Below are positions 1-7,723 of a DNA stretch of 21,182 nt, one piece after another. A program made the translations under genes and the position numbers. The notes beneath the pieces were generated by a model that worked only from the letters and a program-made list of their open reading frames with translations, was not told where the DNA came from and did no database searches. Location of the stretch: positions 1 to 21,182 of the forward strand of contig CARUQW010000028.1 in NCBI GenBank assembly GCA_949077355.1, written 5' to 3'. Position 1 is the first letter of the stretch. Every line of letters begins with the position of its first letter. This DNA is from an uncultured Clostridia bacterium. GTDB taxonomy: Bacteria > Bacillota > Clostridia > TANB77 > CAG-508.

Positions 1-150
1 TGTCTTCATTTCTTGCATCTCAGCTCTTAATTCTTGTTTCATTTCCTGCATTTCAGCTCTTAATTCTTGTTTCATTTCCTGCATTTCGACTCGTAACTCA
101 TCTTTAACCCCTTTAACCTCTTTAAGAATCATTTTCAATATTTCTTCCAT
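1..150 (-). CDS. Repeat coiled-coil protein, N-terminal part (3' end outside window)
   Basis: The reading frame starts at the ATG complementary to 148-150 and runs off the left edge, so only the first 50 residues are visible. A strong GGAGGTGA ribosome site lies 4 to 11 bases upstream, which fixes the start. After a short amphipathic head (MEEILKMILKEVKGVKDELR) the protein becomes an 11-residue repeat, MQEMKQELRAE, present twice in full with degenerate copies on either side. It has no proline or glycine in this part, so it should form a long helix or coiled coil. An 11-residue period (hendecad) gives a near-straight or slightly right-handed supercoil. No signal peptide or membrane segment is visible. 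It has its own promoter (172-200), so it is probably not part of the glycopolymer operon. The function is not recognised. Confidence 0.75.
   Translation of the reverse strand, partial: MEEILKMILKEVKGVKDELRVEMQEMKQELRAEMQEMKQELRAEMQEMKT
5..103 (-). repeat. 33-bp in-frame tandem repeat
   Basis: Three consecutive 33-bp units lie at about 5-37, 38-70 and 71-103. The first two are almost identical and the third is diverged in its second half. Each unit encodes 11 residues, and the array is in frame with the coiled-coil gene. The near identity of adjacent units suggests recent slippage, so copy number could differ between strains. Confidence 0.8.
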
Positions 151-154
151 TCTC

Positions 155-172
155 TCACCTCCATTAAGGTGA
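155..172. promoter_or_regulatory. 18-bp palindrome over the start site and ribosome site
   Basis: The minus strand reads TCACCT-TAATGG-AGGTGA, with perfect 6-bp arms. It touches the last base of the -10 box, spans the expected transcription start and includes the Shine-Dalgarno bases. It could be a repressor operator. If transcription started further upstream it would be a hairpin hiding the ribosome site. Function is inferred only from position and symmetry. Confidence 0.4.
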
Positions 173-200
173 TTATATCTAAAAGCAAGTCACTTGTCAA
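172..200 (-). promoter_or_regulatory. Consensus sigma-A promoter for the coiled-coil gene
   Basis: On the minus strand TTGACA (195-200) and TATAAT (172-177) are separated by exactly 17 bases, a perfect match to the housekeeping promoter consensus. Transcription should start near position 165, leaving a leader of only about 15 bases. Confidence 0.8.
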
Positions 201-235
201 CCGTTAAGTAAAATTTTATTTATCATTTCTATTAT

Positions 236-1198
236 TTATTCTATCTCTGGCTCTCCTTTGCTTTCTTTTTCTTCTTGTAAACGTTCCTTTCTTAGTTCTT
301 CACAAGCGTTATCAAGCCAATCTATTTCTTCTTTTGATATTTCTGGTATTGTTCCATTTTTAGCCCTATTTTGTCTTGTTCTAAGCCATAAATCTTTATA
401 TGCTTTAGGATCTTCTTTTTCTACTTTATCCAATGTCTTCAAAATTTCTGATACCACTTGTGTCCAATGTCTTAATTTATCTGGTATACGTTCATTCGAA
501 TTTTGTTGCTCATTTTTTGGTTCCTCTCCCCATGTTTCTAAATCGTTAGGAATTTGCTTTTTATTCCAATCTTCTTTTTTATAGGTAGCATATTCGATAT
601 ATTTTCCTTGATTTTCCTCTTTTGTTATGGAACCTTCTGGTAAAATAGCATACTTAAATCTTTGTGCTCTAGAATAAGATATATCATTGTCTTTTATAAT
701 TAAAATTTTTCTTGCTCTTTCCTCTAATTCTCTTCTTGTCTTTGCTACTTTTTGCATTGATTCTCTTGACCATTTAACTTTATCTTCTTCACTCCAGTGT
801 TCTTTGTTTTGTTCATAAATTCTTTCGTATTTTTGTCTTTCTTTTAATACCTCATTTTGAATTTGCTCTTGTGTAATTTCTTCTCCACCACTATTCCTTA
901 ACATTTCAATCTTGTTTCGTATTCTTTCCTCTAATTCCTTTTCATCTTCTTGTTCATAATCCAATACTTGGCTTTTATTATTTAATTCTACAAATCGATA
1001 ATATTGTTTATATAATGGTTTTATCTTTTGAATAAATGCCTCTCGTATTTCTTCTTCTGTCATTTTTCCTTTTATTTGGGCATATTCAAATAAATCATTT
1101 TCATAGATAAAATACATTATCCCTTCTAAAAGTTCTTCTGGATTATTAATCCCCCAAAAAAAATATCTTCTAAACGCTTCTTTATTTATCTTATACAT
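236..1198 (-). CDS. Hypothetical charged, mostly helical protein
   Basis: This 320-residue protein is not recognised. It starts at MYKINKEAFRRYFFWG, with an AGGAAG ribosome site about 10 bases upstream. It has no signal peptide and no membrane segment. The first 70 residues contain a mixed aromatic region (YFFWGINNPEELLEGIMYFI). Residues from about 80 to 160 are very rich in Glu, Lys, Arg and Gln and probably helical. The C-terminal third contains a Trp-bearing segment (LRHWTQVVSEILKTL, then LWLRTRQNRAKNG) and ends in a charged tail. The gap of 21 bases to the upstream GtrA-like gene suggests it is the last gene of the long operon. Nothing in it points to sugar metabolism, so its presence here may be incidental. 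No clear terminator is visible between it and position 150. Confidence 0.7.
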   Translation of the reverse strand: MYKINKEAFRRYFFWGINNPEELLEGIMYFIYENDLFEYAQIKGKMTEEEIREAFIQKIKPLYKQYYRFVELNNKSQVLDYEQEDEKELEERIRNKIEMLRNSGGEEITQEQIQNEVLKERQKYERIYEQNKEHWSEEDKVKWSRESMQKVAKTRRELEERARKILIIKDNDISYSRAQRFKYAILPEGSITKEENQGKYIEYATYKKEDWNKKQIPNDLETWGEEPKNEQQNSNERIPDKLRHWTQVVSEILKTLDKVEKEDPKAYKDLWLRTRQNRAKNGTIPEISKEEIDWLDNACEELRKERLQEEKESKGEPEIE

Positions 1199-1219
1199 CC
1201 CAATTTGACTTCCTTTTCT

Positions 1220-1708
1220 TTATTGTATTTCTTTTTTCTTTCTAAAAACAATTAACTTACTAAAAAAATAATTCACAATAACTACCATAATCTGTGTTAT
1301 AATCTTTGAGAAAATATCATTGATATGGAATACTTTTACCATTAAAGCAAAAGTACCTACATCACATAAAATGCCAGATGCAATTCTTGCTAAAAAGAAT
1401 GAAATCATTTCCATAAAAAAGGCCTTTTTCGTTTCTGTTTTACTTTCAAATACAAATAATTTATTTGTTATATAAGCAAATAAAACAGAGCAGAACCATG
1501 ATAACCCACTACTGATTACTTCATCTATTCCGATGAACCTAGCAAAAACGAAATAAGACACAAAATTAACAATTGTAGCAAGTCCTCCAAAAAACAAATA
1601 ATGAATTACTTCTTTGTAATTTAAATATAACCCTATTATTGTTTTCCAATTTAAGTTTTTTCTATCAATTTGACTTAGTTTAACTTTTTCTATTTGTTGT
1701 TTTTCCAT
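1220..1708 (-). CDS. GtrA-like membrane protein (polyprenyl-phosphate sugar flippase family)
   Basis: The protein has about 162 residues with four predicted membrane segments, the usual size and layout of the GtrA family. Family hallmarks are the first helix (HYLFFGGLATIVNFVSYFVF), the charged turn after helix two (AYITNKLFVFESK) and the closing motif NYFFSKLIVFRKKK. GtrA proteins are thought to move polyprenyl-phosphate-linked sugars across the membrane. An upstream in-frame ATG at 1717 sits directly against the AAAGGG ribosome site, so the ATG at 1708 (MEKQQIEK), with about 9 bases of spacing, is preferred. The N-terminal 30 residues before the first helix are longer than usual and charged. 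It follows the PRPP synthetase gene by 18 bases and serves the two GtrB-like genes upstream. Confidence 0.85.
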   Translation of the reverse strand: MEKQQIEKVKLSQIDRKNLNWKTIIGLYLNYKEVIHYLFFGGLATIVNFVSYFVFARFIGIDEVISSGLSWFCSVLFAYITNKLFVFESKTETKKAFFMEMISFFLARIASGILCDVGTFALMVKVFHINDIFSKIITQIMVVIVNYFFSKLIVFRKKKEIQ

Positions 1709-1726
1709 TCTATTCATCCCTTTTTA

Positions 1727-2677
1727 TTAAATTCTCGTTACTTCGTATAGTTCTCCTAATGGTCTTTCTTCATTGATACGTTTGATTGCTTCTGCAAATA
1801 ATGGTGCTATGGATAATACAGTTATGTTTTCGATTCTCTTTTCTTCTGGTACTGGAACAGTATTGGTTACTACCATTTCTTTTATGCCTGAATTTTTAAT
1901 TCTTTCAATGGCTGGTCCTGATAAAATTCCATGGGTACCACCTGCGTATATATTTTTGGCACCAAATTTTTGTAACACTTTTACAGTTTCCATCATAGAA
2001 CCTGCTGTGGCAATTTCATCATCAAATATAATAGCATTTTTATCTTTTACTTCTCCTATGATAGTTCCAGCAATTGCTCTATCGTCATTTGCATCTCTTC
2101 TTTTATCGACTAATGCAATTGGACAATTAAAAAATTCGGAATATTTATAGGCTTTTTTGGAACTGCCTGCATCGGTTGCTACAATTACCATATTTTCTAA
2201 TTCTTTTTGTTTGAAATATTCTTCTAATAAATATTCTGCTGTTAATCGATCACAATTAATATTAAAATAAGCTTGTATTGCTGGATTGTGTAAATCACAT
2301 GTAATGACCCTTGTTGCTCCTGCTGCCTCTAATAATTGAGCCATTAATTTTGCTGTAATTGGTATACGCGGTTGGTCTTTTTTATCTGACCTAGAATATG
2401 GATAATATGGGATTACTACATTGATATTTTTAGCAGATGCTCTTTTTATGGCATCTATGGTTATCAATAATTCCATAATCCTTTCATTAACTGGTGGTTG
2501 ACATGTTTGTACTACATAAACATCCTTTTGTCTAACCGTTTCTAATACTTGGACAAAATTATTATCATTCGAAAATTTTTGGTGATTTATTTTTCCCATT
2601 TCGATTCCTAAACAGTCACATATCTCCTTTGTAAATTTCTCAGCAGTTGGACAAGCAAATATTTTAATATCTTTCAT
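1727..2677 (-). CDS. prs: Ribose-phosphate pyrophosphokinase (PRPP synthetase), divergent subfamily
   Basis: This cytoplasmic enzyme of 316 residues matches the family length. It should make PRPP from ribose 5-phosphate and ATP. Clear family segments are VNERIMELLITIDAIKRASA (63-82), VIPYYPYSRSDKK (88-100), the catalytic-histidine segment CDLHNPAIQ (127-135), the flexible-loop residues DKRR (191-194) and the C-terminal THGILSGPAIERI. Several motifs differ from the classical Bacillus enzyme: FSNDNN in place of FSDGE, SRSDKK in place of ARQDRK, TDAGSSKKA in place of PDHGGVTRA, and DDEIATAGS (219-227) in place of DDIIDTAGT. That last change replaces the second acidic residue of the phosphate-binding loop with Ala. 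The ribosome site is AGAGG, about 9 bases upstream. Its place among sugar-transfer genes suggests either supply of PRPP for a ribose-derived sugar or simple co-transcription. PRPP synthesis is the best call, but the altered loop leaves room for a changed activity. Confidence 0.85.
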   Translation of the reverse strand: MKDIKIFACPTAEKFTKEICDCLGIEMGKINHQKFSNDNNFVQVLETVRQKDVYVVQTCQPPVNERIMELLITIDAIKRASAKNINVVIPYYPYSRSDKKDQPRIPITAKLMAQLLEAAGATRVITCDLHNPAIQAYFNINCDRLTAEYLLEEYFKQKELENMVIVATDAGSSKKAYKYSEFFNCPIALVDKRRDANDDRAIAGTIIGEVKDKNAIIFDDEIATAGSMMETVKVLQKFGAKNIYAGGTHGILSGPAIERIKNSGIKEMVVTNTVPVPEEKRIENITVLSIAPLFAEAIKRINEERPLGELYEVTRI

Positions 2678-2697
2678 ACTATCATTCCTCTTTCTTT

Positions 2698-3645
2698 TTA
2701 TTCTTCATTCATTTCTTTTTCTCCATTGTATTCATTTACTAAATATAATGGTCTGTTTTTCGTTTCATTAAATATTCTTCCTAAATATTCTCCTACAATT
2801 CCAAACAACAATATTTGAATTCCTGAGAAAAATAAGATTAGTAATATGATTGCTTGGTAAGCTTGTATCACTTCTTGTACTACAAAACTTTTTATAATAA
2901 CATAGATAAAATAGATGAATAATACAATAAAAGTTGGTATTGCAATAAAAGTGGATAATCTTAGTGGTGATGTTGTAAATGAGGTAATTCCATCAATTGC
3001 TAAATCTACTAATTTCATGTAATTCCATTTGGTTGAACCTGCTACTCTAGGGTCTCTATCATATAACACTTCTTTTTTCTTATAACCAATCCAGCTAAAC
3101 ATACTTTTTGTATTTCTTTGTGATTCTCTTAATTTTTTTAATGCATTTACACATCTTCTATCTAACAATCGGAAATCTCCAGTATCTCTCTGAATTTCTA
3201 CTTTTGTTACATGTTGTAATATCTTGTAATACATACTAGATGTGAATTTCTTTAGCCAAGTTTCGCCTTTTCTTGACTTTCTCTTGGCATAAACATCATC
3301 ATATCCCTCCTCCCAATATTTTACTAATTCTGGTATTAACTCTGGTGGGTCTTGTAAGTCTGCATCCATAAAGATAACACAATCCCCTGTTGCATAGTCT
3401 AATCCTGCTATCATCGCAATTTCTTTTCCAAAATTTCTAGAAAAATCCACATAACAGATTCTTTTATCTTCTTGTCTTAGCTGTTTTATAATTTCGATTG
3501 TTTTGTCCTTACTTCCATCATTTACAAAAAGAACTTCAAAAGCATAATCTGTCATACTTTCCATTAATTTTTTTATTCTTTCATATAAAATTGGTAGAGA
3601 TTCTTCTTCGTTATATGCTGGAATAATAATACTAATTTTTTTCAT
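2698..3645 (-). CDS. GtrB/DPM1-like polyprenyl-phosphate glycosyltransferase (GT2), copy 1
   Basis: An N-terminal GT-A domain (IIIPAYNEEE at 6-15, VNDGSKDKT at 41-49, the metal-binding DADLQDPPE at 94-102) is followed by two membrane helices at about residues 225-250 and 260-285 and a short tail with the GEYLGRIFNETKNRPLY motif. This is the layout of GtrB, which attaches a sugar from a nucleotide donor to polyprenyl phosphate on the cytoplasmic side. The upstream in-frame ATG at 3654 abuts the AAGGA ribosome site, so the start at 3645 (MKKISIIIP, about 9 bases of spacing) is chosen. It is next to a second, related gene and close to the GtrA-like gene. Which sugar is used cannot be read from the sequence. 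Confidence 0.88.
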   Translation of the reverse strand: MKKISIIIPAYNEEESLPILYERIKKLMESMTDYAFEVLFVNDGSKDKTIEIIKQLRQEDKRICYVDFSRNFGKEIAMIAGLDYATGDCVIFMDADLQDPPELIPELVKYWEEGYDDVYAKRKSRKGETWLKKFTSSMYYKILQHVTKVEIQRDTGDFRLLDRRCVNALKKLRESQRNTKSMFSWIGYKKKEVLYDRDPRVAGSTKWNYMKLVDLAIDGITSFTTSPLRLSTFIAIPTFIVLFIYFIYVIIKSFVVQEVIQAYQAIILLILFFSGIQILLFGIVGEYLGRIFNETKNRPLYLVNEYNGEKEMNEE

Positions 3646-3666
3646 TTTTCTCATTCCTTTTTTATT

Positions 3667-4602
3667 TTAATCGATATTTATTTTCTTTTTTATAATATAT
3701 TGTGGTCTTCCTTTGTTTTCATCATAAATTCTAGCAATGTATTCTCCTATCATCCATAAGGATACTAAAATGGTTCCACAGAAGAAAGTTACAGTAACCA
3801 TAATAGAAGTCCAACCAGGTGTCAAATTATTCCATTTAAAGATAAATGACAACATCGCATAGCATAATATCATAATGGATATCACAATTGCTAAAATACC
3901 TAATCCTCCTACCAGTTTTAGTGGCTTGGTAGAAAAACTAATAATTCCATCTGATGCTAGTTTTAACATTTTCTTTAATGGATATTTTGTTTTTCCTGCA
4001 AATCTTTCTTTTCTTTCATATTCAAAAGCCTTTTGTTCAAATCCTACCCAACTAAACAATCCTCTTAAAAATTTATTGTGTTCTGGTAATGAATTGATAA
4101 CATCTACAACTTTTTTATCAACTAATCTAAAATCTCCTGTATCTTTTGGTATATCAACATCCGATAATGTATTTAAAGTATGATAAAATAATTTTGCTGT
4201 TAATAACTTAAATTTTGATTCTCCTTCTCTTGTCTTTCTTTTTCCATAAATTACTTCATTTCCTTCTTCCCACAATCTTAACATCTCTGGTATTAATTCT
4301 GGTGGGTCTTGTAAGTCAGCATCAATGATTACAATGGCATCTCCTGTTACATACTTAAGACCTGCTGTAACTGCACATTGATGTCCAAAATTTCTGGAAA
4401 AAGATAAGACTTTTACTTGCTTGTCCTGTTTTGCAATTTCTTCCAAAATCTCTAATGTTTTATCTTGACTTCCATCATTGACAAAAATAATTTCATACTC
4501 ATAATTTTCTAATTGTTTTAATGTTTTTACAACTCGTTCATAACACTCTTTTGCTACTTCTTCCTCATAATACATTGGTATGACTAGTGATATTTTTTTC
4601 AT
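3667..4602 (-). CDS. GtrB/DPM1-like polyprenyl-phosphate glycosyltransferase (GT2), copy 2
   Basis: This protein of 311 residues has the same layout as the neighbouring copy: GT-A domain with VIPMYYEEE (8-16), VNDGSQDKT and DADLQDPPE (94-102), then two C-terminal membrane helices and the motif IGEYIARIYDENKGRPQY. The two copies are clearly related but well diverged (for example SMFSWIGYKKKE against GLFSWVGFEQKA), which fits two different sugar donors rather than a recent duplication. The gene overlaps the 3' end of the upstream GT-C gene by 38 bases. Its AAGGAG ribosome site lies inside that gene, suggesting translational coupling. Confidence 0.88.
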   Translation of the reverse strand: MKKISLVIPMYYEEEVAKECYERVVKTLKQLENYEYEIIFVNDGSQDKTLEILEEIAKQDKQVKVLSFSRNFGHQCAVTAGLKYVTGDAIVIIDADLQDPPELIPEMLRLWEEGNEVIYGKRKTREGESKFKLLTAKLFYHTLNTLSDVDIPKDTGDFRLVDKKVVDVINSLPEHNKFLRGLFSWVGFEQKAFEYERKERFAGKTKYPLKKMLKLASDGIISFSTKPLKLVGGLGILAIVISIMILCYAMLSFIFKWNNLTPGWTSIMVTVTFFCGTILVSLWMIGEYIARIYDENKGRPQYIIKKKINID

Positions 4603-6142
4603 TTTGTCTTTCTCCTTTTTTTAATAATACTTTCATCTTTATGATAAATTCGTTCATTCCCTCTACTGCTACTGGTATTAATATCACAACATAAGGAATA
4701 ATATATCTTGATTTTGCTTCCCAGAATAAATGAAAACTAAATCCTCCTAAAAATACTAATACTAATAGTAACATTTCATAACTTATCTCTTTCCTCTTTA
4801 GTATAACATAAATAAAAGCTCCTGCATATATCATTCCATTAATTATTTTTTGTGAGACTTTTAATATCTCAAAATTATTACCTTCCATTAGTAAAACTAA
4901 TAATTTGTTATCTGCTGATTCTACCTTTCTTTGTGTGTTATACACTTCACTTGCCATAGTTGGTTCTGCCCACATGGATAAAATTTTATCTTTATAAAAT
5001 CTTAGTGTATAAATGGGATGTTTCAACAAGAATTTTGTTCTTTCTTGTAATTTTTCCATAATCTCTTTTTCAATTGTCTCATCTTCTTTTTCTGTATATT
5101 GCCTTTTTACATTGATATCATTTATTTCATCGTTATACCATCCATTTGCAGCACTACCTTCACTCATTCCCATGTATAAATATAAAGCAAGTGATTTTTC
5201 TTTTCCATCCAGCAATTGATATTTTTCAGCAAAATGATGGATTAAAATCTTATTTGGTAAAATAGAAACAATGATAAATACTCCAATACAAACTAGTCTA
5301 ATTATTTTTTCTTGCTTTGTCTTTAGCTCTTTTATGGTAAATAATAAATAAATCACTATTGCTATTATAAAAATAAGTGAATTACTTCTTGTTATAATGG
5401 AAAAACACATAGCAAGAGAAGAAAGTACAAAACAATATATTTTTTTACTTTTTACATATTTCATTATAAAAACAATAGACCAAATGGCAAAACACAGACT
5501 AACAAAATCTCCATAAATCCAAGTCACTAGTAAACTAATTGGCAAAAAACCTAATATTAAAGTAAAAAATAATAATTCATTTTTCTTATTGGCAACTATT
5601 TTATAAAGCGTATATAATCCAATTACCATAAACACATTTGCTACTACATTAGCATATCGAAGTAAATTCCAATTATCACTTTGAAACATCCACATTATTT
5701 TTTCAAATAAAACAACTAAACCAATATTTTGCCTATAATAAGAAAGATATCTTATCATTGTTTCTGATGTTCCAGAATGATTAAAAATTCGTTTCGCTGA
5801 ACCATATACAAGGCTCGGATCTGCTTCTGGTTTTATATTACAATACTGTATCCAGATAATTTGAAAAATAGCATAAATTGCAATTGCTACTATCATTACT
5901 ATCGTTTTTATGGTTCGATGTATCTTCAAATGATTAATACCATTTATGACTCCTATTGTCACAATTCCTATTAGGAAGGAAAGGAATAACTTTCCCATTC
6001 CCATGTGTTGTATTTCTGTATGTTCTTCATAGCGACTAATGGTTACTTCATATCTTACATTTAGCATCACAATCATAGCCAAAACTATTATGGCTATGAT
6101 AATAATACTTGTTTTTAAAATGCTTTTCTTTTTTTCTTTCAT
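4565..6142 (-). CDS. Polytopic GT-C-type glycosyltransferase, tandem paralogue B
   Basis: This is a 525-residue integral membrane protein with about ten or more hydrophobic segments. It resembles the PMT/ArnT-type GT-C superfamily, which moves sugars from polyprenyl phosphate to acceptors on the outer face of the membrane. After the first helix (about 10-28) comes the segment ISRYEEHTEIQ. The first large outer loop contains EADPSLVYGSAKRIF with Asp108, a plausible catalytic acidic residue by analogy with GT-C enzymes. The second half contains a soluble loop (MGMSEGSAANGWYNDEIND; MWAEPTMASEVYNTQ) shared with its neighbour. Its ATG overlaps the TGA of the upstream paralogue by four bases (ATGA), and its ribosome site AAGGAA lies inside that gene. 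The exact family and sugar are not determined. Confidence 0.75.
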   Translation of the reverse strand: MKEKKKSILKTSIIIIAIIVLAMIVMLNVRYEVTISRYEEHTEIQHMGMGKLFLSFLIGIVTIGVINGINHLKIHRTIKTIVMIVAIAIYAIFQIIWIQYCNIKPEADPSLVYGSAKRIFNHSGTSETMIRYLSYYRQNIGLVVLFEKIMWMFQSDNWNLLRYANVVANVFMVIGLYTLYKIVANKKNELLFFTLILGFLPISLLVTWIYGDFVSLCFAIWSIVFIMKYVKSKKIYCFVLSSLAMCFSIITRSNSLIFIIAIVIYLLFTIKELKTKQEKIIRLVCIGVFIIVSILPNKILIHHFAEKYQLLDGKEKSLALYLYMGMSEGSAANGWYNDEINDINVKRQYTEKEDETIEKEIMEKLQERTKFLLKHPIYTLRFYKDKILSMWAEPTMASEVYNTQRKVESADNKLLVLLMEGNNFEILKVSQKIINGMIYAGAFIYVILKRKEISYEMLLLVLVFLGGFSFHLFWEAKSRYIIPYVVILIPVAVEGMNEFIIKMKVLLKKGERQNEKNITSHTNVL

Positions 6143-7707
6143 TTTTCAGTTCCTTGTATCATTTTCTTCTTTGTTTTATTTTTTAACCATTCCATAGCTT
6201 CTGTTATTCCTTTAACTGCTACTGGTATTAAAATCACAACATATGGTATGATATATCTTGACTTTGCTTCCCATAACATATGAAAACTAAATCCTCCTAG
6301 AAATACTAATATTAGTAACAATGTTTCATGACTCATATCTTTCCTTTTTAGGATGACATAAATGAAAGTGCCTACATATATCATTCCATCGATTATTTTT
6401 TGTGATACCTTTAATATTTCAAAATGATTTCCTTCCATGATTGCTACAAACATTTTATTTTCGGATGGGTCTTTTCCTCTTTGCGTATTATAGATTTCAC
6501 TTGCCATAGTTGGTTCTGCCCACATTGACAAGATTTTACCTTTATAAAATTCTATCGTGTAACTAGGATTTTGTAGCAAATATTTAACTCTTTCTTTGAG
6601 TTTTTCTTTTATTTCGTTTTCTATGGTTTGGTCTTCTTTATCTGCTTTCATTCTTTTTTCGTTTAAGATAGCTACTTCATCATTATACCAACCATTGGCT
6701 AATTTTCCTTCACTCATTCCCATATATAAATATAACATGGTTGATTTTTCTTTTCTATCATTTAATCCATATTGGTTTGAAATATAATTTTCTAATAATT
6801 TATTTGGTAAAATTGAAATGATAATAAAGACACCGATGCATACTAATCGGATTGTTTTTTCTTTACTTGTTTTTTCTTCTCGTATGGTAAATAATAGATA
6901 AATAGCCATTGCTATGATGAAAATAAGAGAATTGCTTCTTGTCATAATCGCAAGTGACATCGCTATGGATGAAAAAATAAAATTTTGTATTTTTTTATTT
7001 TTCACATATTTCATCATAAATACAATTGACCATATTCCTAATGCTAGTCCAATAAAATCTCCATATACCCATGTAGATAATAGACTAATTGGTAAAAATC
7101 CTAGTATTAAAGTAAAAAATAGCAAGCCATTCTTTTTCTCTTCATTTTCTGTAATGATTTTATAAATAGCATATAATCCAAATACAATTCCTATATTGGC
7201 TATCACATTTAGATAACGAAATAAATTTAAATTACCATTTTGCAATAATTGCATAATCCCTTCAAACAGAACCGTAAGTCCTATATTTTGTTTATAATAA
7301 GAAAAATATTCTAACATTCGGTCTGATACGCCTCTATTTTGGAAAATTCGCAAAGCGCCTCCATAAATCATTTCCGAATCTGCTCCTGCCTTTAGATTGC
7401 AATGCTGAATCCATACTATTTGAAATAGTACATATAGTGAGATTGCTATCACCATTGCCACTATTTTTATCTTTTTCGAAAAATTATATTGATTCATTTT
7501 TTCAATTCCAAGAACTAATCCAATACTAATAGCTGCACTAAGCAATAATTTTAGGATTCCCCTATTTTGAATTTCAGTATGTTCTTCATAACGACTAATG
7601 GTTACTTCATATCTTATATTTAACATCACTATCATAGCCAAAACTAGGATGGCTATGATAATGATACTTGTTCTTATAATTCTTTTTCTTTTCTTTTTTT
7701 CTTCCAT
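6139..7707 (-). CDS. Polytopic GT-C-type glycosyltransferase, tandem paralogue A
   Basis: This 522-residue membrane protein is co-linear with the downstream gene and roughly 60 percent identical to it by eye. The first helix and the following ISRYEEHTEIQ are almost unchanged, as are FFTLILGFLPISLL, LYLYMGMSEG, NGWYNDE and KILSMWAEPTMASE. The loop around Asp110 (GADSEMIYGGALRIF) aligns with Asp108 of the other copy. Divergence is concentrated in residues 50-80, the loop around 120-170 and the extreme C-terminus. The ribosome site is AAGGAACC, 6 to 9 bases upstream. The tandem arrangement with a four-base overlap shows an old local duplication now maintained as two separate proteins, probably with different donor or acceptor preference. 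Confidence 0.75.
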   Translation of the reverse strand: MEEKKKRKRIIRTSIIIIAILVLAMIVMLNIRYEVTISRYEEHTEIQNRGILKLLLSAAISIGLVLGIEKMNQYNFSKKIKIVAMVIAISLYVLFQIVWIQHCNLKAGADSEMIYGGALRIFQNRGVSDRMLEYFSYYKQNIGLTVLFEGIMQLLQNGNLNLFRYLNVIANIGIVFGLYAIYKIITENEEKKNGLLFFTLILGFLPISLLSTWVYGDFIGLALGIWSIVFMMKYVKNKKIQNFIFSSIAMSLAIMTRSNSLIFIIAMAIYLLFTIREEKTSKEKTIRLVCIGVFIIISILPNKLLENYISNQYGLNDRKEKSTMLYLYMGMSEGKLANGWYNDEVAILNEKRMKADKEDQTIENEIKEKLKERVKYLLQNPSYTIEFYKGKILSMWAEPTMASEIYNTQRGKDPSENKMFVAIMEGNHFEILKVSQKIIDGMIYVGTFIYVILKRKDMSHETLLLILVFLGGFSFHMLWEAKSRYIIPYVVILIPVAVKGITEAMEWLKNKTKKKMIQGTEK

Positions 7708-7723
7708 TTTTCGGTTCCTTTTA

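Noticed and set aside
5..103. Regular 33-bp repeats, considered as a CRISPR array
   Set aside because: The units are directly adjacent with no spacers and encode an in-frame 11-residue helix repeat.
4565..4602. 38-base overlap between GT-C and GtrB-like genes, considered as a frameshift or fusion
   Set aside because: Each protein is complete with its expected ends, and the downstream gene has its own AAGGAG ribosome site, so ordinary coupled overlap explains it.
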